Assembly (NCBI RefSeq): GCF_040199715.1
Contig: NZ_JBEFNA010000019.1
Span: 1 to 47,104, forward strand
Length of the DNA: 47,104 bases
DNA from: Fusobacterium sp. SYSU M8D902
Lineage (GTDB): Bacteria; Fusobacteriota; Fusobacteriia; Fusobacteriales; Fusobacteriaceae
Direction of reading: 5' to 3'
Position 1 is the first letter of the stretch. The number at the start of each line of letters is the position of its first letter. Positions 1-7,718 of the stretch are shown here, in pieces. The notes beneath the pieces are model-generated. The model had not been told where the DNA came from. It saw only the letters and a program-made list of their open reading frames with translations, and ran no database searches. A program made the position numbers and the translations under genes.

Positions 1-26
1 GATTTCTATTTTTTTTGCAAAAAAAG

Positions 27-82
27 AAAAAGGCGTTGCAACTGATATTTAAAAATCATCAGTTTGCAACAGCCCCTTTTTA
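27..82. terminator. Terminator downstream of the ABC-F gene
   Basis: An imperfect long hairpin pairs AAAAGGCGTTGCAACTGAT with ATCAGTTTGCAACAGCCCCTTTT. It has A-rich and T-rich flanks on both sides, so it can act as a Rho-independent terminator for the minus-strand gene ending at 112, and perhaps also for anything arriving from the left. Confidence 0.75.
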
Positions 83-111
83 CTTATTCTAAACTATTCT
101 ATTTTTAGCTA

Positions 112-1734
112 TTATTCAGCGTATAACTCTTCTAATCTAGCTTGTACTCTCTCATCTTCTAAGTACTCATCATAGCTCATAGTCTTATCTAATATTCCAT
201 TAGGTGTAATCTCAATAATTCTATTTGCTACTGTTTGTATGAACTCGTGGTCATGTGCTCCAAATAAGATTGTTCCTTTAAAGTTTGTTAAAGCTTTGTT
301 TAATGATGTGATAGATTCTAGATCTAAGTGGTCATTAGGGTTATCAAACATAAGAACATTGGCATTTGTTAGCATCATTTTAGCTATCATACATCTTACC
401 TTTTCTCCTCCAGATAGAACAGAACTGCTTTTTAAAGTTTCCTCTCCAGTAAATAACATTCTTCCTAAGAATCCTCTTACAAAAGCTTCATGCTGGTCAG
501 GTGAGTATGGTCTTAACCAATCTATTAGATTTAAATCCTTATTTTCAAAGAATTTAGTATTATCTTTTGGCATATATGCTTGGCTAGTTGTTACTCCCCA
601 AGTATAGCTTCCTGAATCTGGCTCCATCTCTCCACTTAAAATATTAAGTAATGTTGTCTTAACTATATCATTCTTAGCTAGGAAAACAACCTTATCTCCA
701 GTGTAGATAGTAAATGATAAATTATCTAATATTTTTACTCCATCTACTGTCTTAGTTAGATTTTCAACTTTTAACATATTGTTTCCAGCTTCTCTCTCTT
801 GTTTGAACTCAACAAATGGGTATTTTCTATTAGATACTTGCATATCCTCAAGTTGTAATTTCTCAAGAAGTTTCTTTCTAGAAGTAGCCTGTTTAGATTT
901 TGATGCATTGGCACTAAATCTTGCAATGAACTCCTGTAACTCCTGTCTTTTTTGCTCAAGTTTTTTATTTTTAGAAGATATTAATTTTACCATAAGTTGG
1001 TTTGATTCATACCAGAAATCGTAGTTTCCAACATACATCTTAATCTTACCATAATCTATATCTGTTATGTGAGTACACACTTTATTTAAGAAGTGTCTAT
1101 CGTGTGATACTACTATTACAGTTGTATTATCAAGTCCCATTAAGAAGTTTTCAAGCCAAGTTATAGCTCTTATATCAAGTCCGTTAGTAGGCTCGTCTAA
1201 TAATAATACATCAGGTTGTCCAAATAGAGCTTGAGCTAATAGGACTTTAACCTTTTCTGGCTCTCCTAACTCTTTCATATATTTTTGATGTAGATCAGCA
1301 CCTATTCCTAATCCCATAAGTAGAGTTTCAGCCTCAGTTTCTGCTTCCCAACCATTAAGTTCAGCAAACTCTCCCTCTAACTCTCCTGCTCTTATTCCAT
1401 CTTCATCAGTAAACTCTTCTTTAGCATAGATAGCATTTTTTTCAACTATTATATCCCATAGTTTTTTGTGTCCCATTAAAACTACATCTAAAACCTTATC
1501 CTCTTCATGTGCAAAGTGGTTTTGGTTTAATACTGCCATTCTCTTATTTTTATCAAAAATTACCTCACCTTCAGTAGGCTCTAATACTCCTGAAAGTATT
1601 TTTACAAATGTTGATTTTCCTGCACCATTAGCTCCTATTAGCCCATAACAGTTACCAGGTGTAAACTTAATGCTTACATCTTCAAAAAGCTTTCTTCCAG
1701 AAAATCTCATCCCCAGATTACTAGTTGCGATCAT
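112..1734 (-). CDS. ykpA: ABC-F family ATPase, YkpA/YbiT type, with one degenerate ATP site
   Basis: A cytosolic ABC-F protein of 540 residues with two nucleotide-binding domains and no membrane segments. The family acts on the ribosome; YkpA/YbiT members are generally not antibiotic-resistance factors. I chose the ATG at 1734, which follows AAGGAGGAG by 7 nt, rather than an upstream codon; it gives the family length and N-terminus (MIATSN). Domain 1 has an intact Walker A (GANGAGKS, residues 34-41) and Walker B (LLLDEPTNGLD), but its signature reads LGEPEKVK instead of LSGGE. Domain 2 has an intact LSGGEKVR, but its Walker A is AKNDIVKT and its Walker B reads FDNPNDHLD, putting Asn465 where the catalytic Glu belongs. 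The linker (SKSKQATSRKK) is the family's. The composite site made of Walker A of domain 1 and signature of domain 2 is canonical; the other is dead by sequence. Confidence 0.9.
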   Translation of the reverse strand: MIATSNLGMRFSGRKLFEDVSIKFTPGNCYGLIGANGAGKSTFVKILSGVLEPTEGEVIFDKNKRMAVLNQNHFAHEEDKVLDVVLMGHKKLWDIIVEKNAIYAKEEFTDEDGIRAGELEGEFAELNGWEAETEAETLLMGLGIGADLHQKYMKELGEPEKVKVLLAQALFGQPDVLLLDEPTNGLDIRAITWLENFLMGLDNTTVIVVSHDRHFLNKVCTHITDIDYGKIKMYVGNYDFWYESNQLMVKLISSKNKKLEQKRQELQEFIARFSANASKSKQATSRKKLLEKLQLEDMQVSNRKYPFVEFKQEREAGNNMLKVENLTKTVDGVKILDNLSFTIYTGDKVVFLAKNDIVKTTLLNILSGEMEPDSGSYTWGVTTSQAYMPKDNTKFFENKDLNLIDWLRPYSPDQHEAFVRGFLGRMLFTGEETLKSSSVLSGGEKVRCMIAKMMLTNANVLMFDNPNDHLDLESITSLNKALTNFKGTILFGAHDHEFIQTVANRIIEITPNGILDKTMSYDEYLEDERVQARLEELYAE

Positions 1735-1775
1735 TGAATAACTCCTCCTTTTCAACTTTCAAAAAATTCCATAAC

Positions 1776-1804
1776 ATTATACCATGTATTTTAAACTTTT
1801 ACAA
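1776..1804 (-). promoter_or_regulatory. Sigma-70-type promoter for the ABC-F gene
   Basis: On the minus strand there is TTGTAA, a 17-nt spacer and TATAAT, ending about 40 nt before the ATG at 1734. This is a good vegetative promoter by eye. Confidence 0.6.
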
Positions 1805-1921
1805 TAAGATTTAACCCATACAAAAAATATATTGAGTTTTTTTATGTTTTAGCATATAATATAATCCGAATATTCAAAATTTATTCATTCTTAATTATAA
1901 TCAAAAATAAAATATCCTTTA

Positions 1922-2060
1922 AAACTAATGTTATGGTATATAATAGTAATATTTCTTATGTTGATAATGGAATCAATTATACAGGATCTATCATCTAAAA
2001 TATTTGAAAAAACGAAGTTCAAGCTCTTATTGCTAGAAATTAAGTTAGAAAAAATTTAAA
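1922..2060 (+). pseudogene. Decayed 3'-end copy of the adjacent lipoprotein gene
   Basis: This stretch aligns with the last ~140 nt of the lipoprotein gene at 2086-2577. It shares blocks such as AACTAATGTTAT, TATACAGGATCTAT and GAAGTTCAAGCTCTT. The translated remnant reads TNVMVYN...NYTGSII followed by a stop; the intact gene reads TNVIENG...NYTGSIIL. Stops and small indels interrupt the rest. No 5' half or start is present, so it is a relic of a tandem paralogue. It accounts for most of the 350-bp gap between the ABC-F gene and the lipoprotein gene. Confidence 0.8.
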
Positions 2061-2085
2061 ACATTTGACATATGGGGAGGAATAT

Positions 2086-2577
2086 ATGAAATTAAAAAAT
2101 TTATTAATTGGAACTTTTACTATTTTAAGTTTAATTGGTTGTAGTGGATCAGATGAAAGTACTGTAAAAAAATATTTACCTGGTAATTATACAATAGTCC
2201 ATAAAAAAGATTCTGAAATAGGTTTTGGTTATTTAAAAGAACTTGATATTAAACATTTAAAAGGAAATGAATATAGAATTAGTTGTGTAGGAAATGATAG
2301 TACATCTGGATATATTAATGGTCCTAGTAAAACAATAGTTAAAACACCAGATATTTTTGACTTTGAAATCAGTTCTATAACTTTAAATCAAAAATCAGAT
2401 TCAGTATCTAAATACTATATAAAAGGCTTTGTAACTAATGTTATAGAAAATGGAACTACATATTCGTTTGCTAATAAAGGAGTTAACTATACAGGATCTA
2501 TTATTTTAACTATTGGAAAAAATGAAGTTCAAGCTCTTGTTGCTGGAAATTCTATTCCTGCGGTTAGAAAAAAATAG
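2086..2577 (+). CDS. Small secreted lipoprotein of unknown function
   Basis: A 163-residue protein with a lipoprotein signal peptide: KLKN, a hydrophobic stretch, then the lipobox LSLIGC with the acylated Cys around residue 19. It is expected to be anchored in the inner or outer membrane facing the periplasm. I chose ATG 2086 because GGGGAGG lies 6 nt upstream and the signal peptide starts there; an upstream TTG at 2065 is in frame but has no ribosome binding site. The mature part (about 145 residues) is polar and probably beta-rich, and I do not recognise its family. The gene stops 11 nt before a small membrane protein gene and probably forms an operon with it. A broken tandem copy of its 3' end lies just upstream. 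Confidence 0.75.
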   Translation: MKLKNLLIGTFTILSLIGCSGSDESTVKKYLPGNYTIVHKKDSEIGFGYLKELDIKHLKGNEYRISCVGNDSTSGYINGPSKTIVKTPDIFDFEISSITLNQKSDSVSKYYIKGFVTNVIENGTTYSFANKGVNYTGSIILTIGKNEVQALVAGNSIPAVRKK

Positions 2578-2588
2578 GGAGTGATTTT

Positions 2589-3005
2589 ATGCCAAAACAA
2601 ATTATTTTTGTAATATTAAGTTTTGTTTTTTATAAATATGGGACTCCATATATTATTGAATTTAGAAAAAAAGTGAATGCTATATACGAAGCTAAATTTA
2701 ATTTTATATTATTTTCAAAAGATAATTTTAAAATTCCATTTTGGGGATCTTTAGCTCTTTTAGTTTTTATCTTATGGTCAAGAGATCCTTGGAGTATTCC
2801 ATTTCTTATTGGTGGAGCTAGTGCCATAGTATACAAAATAATTGATACATATAGAAAAACAGATCTTAAATATGGAACAATTGCTGCATTTACATATTTA
2901 TTCATGTCTGCTTTATATATGTATTTAGGAATAATGATTTTGATTCTTATAGGTTGGTTTTTAGTTGTTACAAGTAGAACGACAAGACACTATGATGATG
3001 ACTAA
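2589..3005 (+). CDS. Small membrane protein of unknown function
   Basis: A 138-residue protein starting at an ATG preceded by AGGGAGTG. By eye it has about four hydrophobic segments: residues 4-17, about 50-62 (SLALLVFIL), about 70-82, and about 98-127 (possibly two). The C-terminal tail is charged (TRHYDDD). It lies 11 nt after the lipoprotein gene and is probably co-transcribed. I recognise no family; the pairing with a lipoprotein suggests an envelope role, but that is only inference. Confidence 0.6.
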   Translation: MPKQIIFVILSFVFYKYGTPYIIEFRKKVNAIYEAKFNFILFSKDNFKIPFWGSLALLVFILWSRDPWSIPFLIGGASAIVYKIIDTYRKTDLKYGTIAAFTYLFMSALYMYLGIMILILIGWFLVVTSRTTRHYDDD

Positions 3006-3095
3006 AACTCGTAACTAAATAAACTTATTTTTATTTGTATTTGATACTAACAACCAAGTTAAATTTGTGAACATTAAATAAAAAAGGAGATGAGT

Positions 3096-4055
3096 ATGGC
3101 ATCTATATTTGATAAATTAACTATAAAAAATATAGAGTTAAAAAATAGAATTGTTCTCCCTCCACTTGTTAGATTCTCCATTGTTGGATTAGATGGATAT
3201 GTTACTGATGAATTAGTAAGTTGGTACGAAGATGTTTTACGTGGTGGTGTAGGACTTGTGATTGTCGAAGCTACTGCTGTTAGTGAAGATGGTAAATTGA
3301 GAGAAAATCAACTGGGAATTTGGAATGATTCATTTATTCCTGGATTGAAAAAGATAGCTGATAAATGTCGTGAATACAGTGTTCCTGCTCTTATACAAAT
3401 TCATCATGCTGGATTTAAAGAGGGGATAAAAGATGTGGACAAGTCAGTTTTAGAAGAGATTCTAGAAAAATTTAAATTAGCCTTTGTCAGAGCTAAAAAG
3501 GCTGGATTTGATGGTATTGAAATTCATGGTGCTCACACATATCTCATTTCACAACTTAATTCAAGACTTTGGAATACTAGAACTGATGAGTATGGAGGTC
3601 CTTTTGAAAATAGAATGTATTTTTCAAAGAGATTGATAGAAGAGACTAGAGAACTTTTTGATGATAATTTTATATTAGGTTATAGAATGGGTGGAAATGA
3701 ACCTGAATTAGCTGATGGAATTGAGATTGCTAAGTATTTAGAAAAACTTGGTATTGATCTCTTACATGTTTCCTCTGGAGTGCCTGATCCTAAATACAAT
3801 AGAAAAGAGAAGGTAGAAGTTCCTAGTGACTTTCCTCTAGACTGGGTAATATATATGGGAACGGAGATAAAAAAACATGTTTCTATTCCTGTTATTGGAG
3901 TTAGAAATATAAAAAAAGAGAGTCAAGCAAGTTGGCTAGTTGAAAATGATCTCCTTGATCTTGTAGCAGTTGGAAGAGCTATGATTGCTCGTCCTAATTG
4001 GGTAAATGTAGCTAGAAAGGAGTATGAATTAAGAAATGGAATTAAAAACTCTTGA
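3096..4055 (+). CDS. Old-yellow-enzyme-type NADH:flavin oxidoreductase
   Basis: A 319-residue FMN-binding TIM-barrel protein of the NADH:flavin oxidoreductase/OYE family, the short form without a C-terminal FAD/NAD domain. Visible family motifs are LKNRIVLPPL near the N-terminus, QIHHAG, the GIEIHGAHTYLISQL...YGGPFENR block that lines the active site, and VAVGRAMIARPNWV near the end. The family reduces activated C=C bonds using NAD(P)H; the substrate here is unknown. An ATG at 3090 is in frame but overlaps the AAGGAG sequence; the ATG at 3096 (MASIFDKL) has proper spacing and is preferred. Its end overlaps earP by 20 nt, so both are likely translated from one transcript. Confidence 0.9.
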   Translation: MASIFDKLTIKNIELKNRIVLPPLVRFSIVGLDGYVTDELVSWYEDVLRGGVGLVIVEATAVSEDGKLRENQLGIWNDSFIPGLKKIADKCREYSVPALIQIHHAGFKEGIKDVDKSVLEEILEKFKLAFVRAKKAGFDGIEIHGAHTYLISQLNSRLWNTRTDEYGGPFENRMYFSKRLIEETRELFDDNFILGYRMGGNEPELADGIEIAKYLEKLGIDLLHVSSGVPDPKYNRKEKVEVPSDFPLDWVIYMGTEIKKHVSIPVIGVRNIKKESQASWLVENDLLDLVAVGRAMIARPNWVNVARKEYELRNGIKNS

Positions 4056-5199
4056 TATATTTTGTGAAATCATAGATAATTATGGAGATATTGGTGTAGT
4101 ATATCGTGTTGCTAAAGAGTTAAAAAAAGTTTTTTTCAACAGCAAAATAAGAGTTTTCTTAAATAGATTGGATGAGTTTAAGAGGATAAATTCATCTGTA
4201 ATAGATAGTGGTATTCAGACTATTGACAGTATAGAATACATCACCTTTGATTATTTAAGAGAAAATTCAAAAGCTCTATCTACATCACAAGTGATAATAG
4301 AAGCTTTTGGTTGTAAAATCCCTGAGGAATATATGGCTATTGCCTATGATCACTCAGATCTTTTAATCAATTTGGAATACCTTTCTGCTGAAGATTGGAT
4401 TGAGGACTTTCATTTACAAAGTTCACCTCTAGGACAAGGAAAATTAAAAAAATTCTTCTTTATGCCTGGATTCACTGAAAAGAGCGGAGGTATTATTGCT
4501 GATTCTAACTATCTTGAAAGAGCTAAAAAGGTAGCTATGAACAAAAAAGAGTATAGAGATAAGTATCTTTTTGATATTGAAAATATAGATAATAAGATTG
4601 TGGGAACTCTTTTTTCTTACGAAAAAAATTTCATTCCACTTATTGAAGATCTACAAAAATTTGATAAAGAGGTAGTTTTACTTGCCTTAGGAGAGAAGAC
4701 ACAAGAGAGTTTAAGAAAAATTTTAAAAAATTTTTCAATAGAACACTTTAGAAATTCGTTAAAATATGGTAAAATAGAGATAAGGTTCTTAGAATTTCTC
4801 AATCAAGAGGAGTATGAAGAGTTAATCAACCTAGTTGATTTCAATTTTGTCAGAGGGGAAGACTCATTTATAAGGGCTGTACTCACTGGTAAGCCTTATA
4901 TGTGGCACATATATTGTCAAGAGGAGTTTGCTCATCTAGATAAGATTGAGGGATTTTTAGATAAATATAGAAAAGTTATTCAAGAATTTGCTGATGATGA
5001 ATTTTTGGATAATATGGAGAAGTTTTTTAAAGATTATAATTTTAGAAAGGAAAATAATTTGGAACTTGGAAAGGAGAGTTATCTTTACTTTTTCGAGAAC
5101 CTTGCTAAGATAGAGAGATACAATACTATTTTTAGAGATTTTCTTATACAAAAATGTAATCTTATAAATAAATTAAAAATTTTCATAGAAAAATATTGA
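4036..5199 (+). CDS. earP: EarP, EF-P arginine rhamnosyltransferase
   Basis: A 387-residue inverting GT-B glycosyltransferase that, in characterised homologues, transfers L-rhamnose from dTDP-L-rhamnose to Arg32 of elongation factor P in the cytosol. N-terminal motif LDIFCEIIDNYGDIGV contains the invariant Asp residues (Asp14 and Asp18 here). The middle carries IEAFGCKIPE, INLEYLSAEDW and FFFMPGFTEKSGG, all typical of EarP. The C-terminal nucleotide-sugar site is RGEDSFIRAVLTGKP with Glu275, followed by MWHIYCQ. The gene starts inside the oxidoreductase gene and ends 12 nt before efp. Its partner EF-P has Arg at position 32, as required. No rhamnose-synthesis genes are in the window. Confidence 0.95.
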   Translation: MELKTLDIFCEIIDNYGDIGVVYRVAKELKKVFFNSKIRVFLNRLDEFKRINSSVIDSGIQTIDSIEYITFDYLRENSKALSTSQVIIEAFGCKIPEEYMAIAYDHSDLLINLEYLSAEDWIEDFHLQSSPLGQGKLKKFFFMPGFTEKSGGIIADSNYLERAKKVAMNKKEYRDKYLFDIENIDNKIVGTLFSYEKNFIPLIEDLQKFDKEVVLLALGEKTQESLRKILKNFSIEHFRNSLKYGKIEIRFLEFLNQEEYEELINLVDFNFVRGEDSFIRAVLTGKPYMWHIYCQEEFAHLDKIEGFLDKYRKVIQEFADDEFLDNMEKFFKDYNFRKENNLELGKESYLYFFENLAKIERYNTIFRDFLIQKCNLINKLKIFIEKY

Positions 5200-5211
5200 G
5201 GAGGTTTACAA

Positions 5212-5775
5212 ATGAAAATAGCTCAAGAGTTAAGAGCAGGAAGCACAATCAAGATCGGAAACGATCCATTTGTAATTTTAAAAGCTGAATACAACAAATC
5301 AGGAAGAAACGCCGCTGTTGTAAAATTCAAAATGAAAAACTTAATATCAGGAAACATTTCTGACGCTGTTTACAAAGCAGATGACAAAATGGACGATATT
5401 AGACTTGACAAAGTTAAAGCAGTTTACTCTTACCACGACGGAGAGTTCTATGTATTCTCTAACCCTGAAACTTGGGATCAAATCGAACTTAAAGAGGAAG
5501 ATTTAGGAGATGCTTTATACTACCTAGAAGAAGAAATGGAATTAGAAGTAGTTTACTATGAGTCTACTCCAGTTGCAGTTGAATTACCAACTTTCGTAGA
5601 GAGAGAAATAGTTTATACTGAGCCAGGATTAAGAGGAGATACTACAGGTAAAGTATTAAAACCTGCTAAAATCAACACTGGATATGAGATCCAAGTTCCT
5701 CTATTCGTAGAGCAAGGTGAATGGATTAAAATAGACACTAGAACTAACGAATATGTAGAAAGAATTAAAAAATAG
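5212..5775 (+). CDS. efp: Elongation factor P, Arg32 type
   Basis: A 187-residue three-domain EF-P, which binds between the ribosomal P and E sites and rescues stalling at polyproline. The modification-loop tip reads NKSGRNAAVVK with Arg32, the residue rhamnosylated by EarP, instead of the Lys modified by EpmA or YmfI systems. The C-terminal OB domain ends with the usual GEWIKIDTRTNEYVERIKK. The start has a strong GAGGAGG upstream. It is the last gene of the oxidoreductase-earP-efp operon and is followed by a terminator. Its codons use more C-ending forms (AAC, TAC, TTC) than neighbouring genes, which fits high expression. Confidence 0.97.
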   Translation: MKIAQELRAGSTIKIGNDPFVILKAEYNKSGRNAAVVKFKMKNLISGNISDAVYKADDKMDDIRLDKVKAVYSYHDGEFYVFSNPETWDQIELKEEDLGDALYYLEEEMELEVVYYESTPVAVELPTFVEREIVYTEPGLRGDTTGKVLKPAKINTGYEIQVPLFVEQGEWIKIDTRTNEYVERIKK

Positions 5776-5783
5776 TTCTTCAT

Positions 5784-5813
5784 AAAAAAAAGAGGTTTTC
5801 ACCTCTTTTTTTC
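5784..5813. terminator. Bidirectional terminator between efp and htpG
   Basis: AAAAAAGAGGT, a TTTC loop and ACCTCTTTTTTT form a perfect hairpin between the convergent ends of efp and htpG. The A and T tracts let it work on either strand. Confidence 0.9.
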
Positions 5814-5815
5814 TT

Positions 5816-7636
5816 TTATCTGATTAAACTATTTAACTTCTTAATAAACTCCACTGGATTTTCTATTTGGAATCCCTCTAGCATAAGTGCCTCTGTATAA
5901 AGTACATCTAAAAGGTCGTTAAATTTATCTGTATCCTTACACTCTTGAAGTTTTGTAAATAATGGATGTTCTGGATTTAAAGCTAATATCTTTTCAGCTT
6001 TTACACTCTCGTTTCCAGGAATTTGTGATAGAACTTTTTCCATTTCAAGAGAGATCTCACCTTTTGCAAGCAATGCTGATGCACCATTTCCTAGGTTACT
6101 ACTCAACTCTACATCAACTATCTTTCCTGTTAAGCTCTCTTTTATCTTATCCAACATAGTTTTATTATCTTCTGATAATTTTTTAATCTCTTCCTCTTTC
6201 TCTTTGTTCTCTTCCAATTTAAAATCTGAGTCATTTATTGATTTGAAAGTTTTTCCATCAAATTCATTCATTGTTTTTAGAGCAAACTCATCAATTTTAT
6301 CAGTTAAGATCAATACATCTATACCTTTCTCTTTTAAAGCTTCCATTTTAGGAAGAGATTTTACAGTTGCAAGATCCTCTCCTACTACATATAGTATCTC
6401 TTTTTTATCTCCCATATGCTCTACATACTCTTTTAAAGTTACATATTTATCTTCTAATGAACTTCTGAATATCAATAGATTTTGAAGTTTTTCTTTATTC
6501 ATTCCAAACATATCATGGATACCAAATTTTATGTTTCTTCCAAAAGCTTCCCAAAACTCAATATATCTATCTCTATCACTTTTTAATATATACTCAAGTT
6601 CAGATATTATTTTCTTTTCAAGGTGTTTTGAAATAGCTGTAAGTTCACTATTTTGTTGTAGTATCTCCCTTGAGATATTCAATGATAAATCATCACAATC
6701 TACCAACCCTTTTATAAAGCTGAAGTACTCAGGTATCAACTCATCACACTTATCCATTATAAAGACATTTTTTGTATAAAGTTGAAGTCCTTTTTTGTAA
6801 TCTTTCGAGTAAAAATCCATTGGAGCTTTTTTAGGAATATATAAAAGAGCTGTATACTCAATATTTCCTTGAACTTTTAAATGAAAATGGAACATTGGAT
6901 CTTCCCAATCATGGAAATTAGATTTGTAAAACTCATTATAGTTCTCATCTTTTAATTGAGATTTATCTGTTTTCCAAATTGGTTTTGTAGAGTTTATAAC
7001 CTCATTATTAAATTCAATAGGATATCTTACATAATCAGAGTATTTTTTTACTAAGTCTCTAATTTTCCAATCCTCTAAAAATGAGCTATACTCCTCTCCA
7101 TCTTTTATAGTTAGAGTAATTGTTGTTCCTCTCTCTGCTCTCTCAATCTCCTCTATCTCATAAGATCCATCTCCAGTTGAAGTCCATCTTACTCCTTTAT
7201 CTGATTTTGGCGACTTAGTTAAGATACTCATCTTGTCTGCTACCATAAATCCTGAATAGAATCCTACTCCAAACTGTCCTATTATATCTATATCATCTTT
7301 TGAACTATTTTCCAATTTCTCCTTAAATGCCTTTGAACCAGATTTAGCAATAGTTCCTATATTCTCTGCTACCTCTTCATAAGTCATTCCTATTCCATTA
7401 TCTGTAATACTTATCTCTTTCTTTTCACTGTCCACTGATATAAGTATTTTAAAATCTCTATCCTCACCTAAGATCTCACTATCTGTTAGAGATTCAAATT
7501 TTATCTTGTCAATAGCATCACTTGCATTTGATATTAACTCTCTTAAAAATATCTCTCTATTTGTGTAGATAGAGTGTATCATTAAATTTAATAATTCCTT
7601 TGTTTCTGCCTGAAACATTTTTGCTTCTTTTCTCAT
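5816..7636 (-). CDS. htpG: Hsp90-family chaperone HtpG
   Basis: A 606-residue cytosolic ATP-dependent chaperone. The N-terminal GHKL ATPase domain shows ELISNASDAIDK (Asn for Mg-ATP), DNGIGMT and GQFGVGFYSGF. The middle domain includes the DCDDLSLNISREILQ block with the catalytic Arg. The C-terminal dimerisation domain ends in KLNSLIR. The length is close to that of E. coli HtpG (624). The first ATG is used, with AAGGAGG 7 nt upstream. A promoter (7683-7711) and a CIRCE-like operator (7649-7675) lie immediately upstream, indicating HrcA-type heat-shock control. Confidence 0.97.
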   Translation of the reverse strand: MRKEAKMFQAETKELLNLMIHSIYTNREIFLRELISNASDAIDKIKFESLTDSEILGEDRDFKILISVDSEKKEISITDNGIGMTYEEVAENIGTIAKSGSKAFKEKLENSSKDDIDIIGQFGVGFYSGFMVADKMSILTKSPKSDKGVRWTSTGDGSYEIEEIERAERGTTITLTIKDGEEYSSFLEDWKIRDLVKKYSDYVRYPIEFNNEVINSTKPIWKTDKSQLKDENYNEFYKSNFHDWEDPMFHFHLKVQGNIEYTALLYIPKKAPMDFYSKDYKKGLQLYTKNVFIMDKCDELIPEYFSFIKGLVDCDDLSLNISREILQQNSELTAISKHLEKKIISELEYILKSDRDRYIEFWEAFGRNIKFGIHDMFGMNKEKLQNLLIFRSSLEDKYVTLKEYVEHMGDKKEILYVVGEDLATVKSLPKMEALKEKGIDVLILTDKIDEFALKTMNEFDGKTFKSINDSDFKLEENKEKEEEIKKLSEDNKTMLDKIKESLTGKIVDVELSSNLGNGASALLAKGEISLEMEKVLSQIPGNESVKAEKILALNPEHPLFTKLQECKDTDKFNDLLDVLYTEALMLEGFQIENPVEFIKKLNSLIR

Positions 7637-7648
7637 AAAAATACCTCC

Positions 7649-7675
7649 TTAGCACTCTTATTAATTGCTGGCTAA
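7649..7675. promoter_or_regulatory. CIRCE-like HrcA operator upstream of htpG
   Basis: The left arm TTAGCACTC matches the CIRCE consensus exactly. After a 9-nt spacer the right arm reads GCTGGCTAA, which matches GAGTGCTAA at 6 of 9 positions; the outer TTAGC/GCTAA pairs are kept. It lies between the htpG -10 box and the ribosome binding site, where a repressor would block transcription. No hrcA gene is in the window. Confidence 0.75.
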
Positions 7676-7682
7676 CAATTAA

Positions 7683-7711
7683 TATATATCACAAACTAAG
7701 GAGGTTGTCAA
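7683..7711 (-). promoter_or_regulatory. htpG promoter
   Basis: On the minus strand there is a perfect -35 TTGACA, a 17-nt spacer and TATATA, placing transcription start at or next to the CIRCE-like arm. A housekeeping-type promoter under a repressor fits HrcA regulation. Confidence 0.75.
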
Positions 7712-7718
7712 TAATTTT

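Noticed and set aside
239-607. A 122-codon plus-strand frame at the start of the window
   Set aside because: It lies wholly antisense to the YkpA-type gene, which has clear motifs; no ribosome binding site.
112-1734. Antibiotic-resistance ABC-F protein
   Set aside because: The linker and motifs match the YkpA/YbiT branch, which is housekeeping; nothing indicates a resistance subfamily such as Vga, Msr or OptrA.
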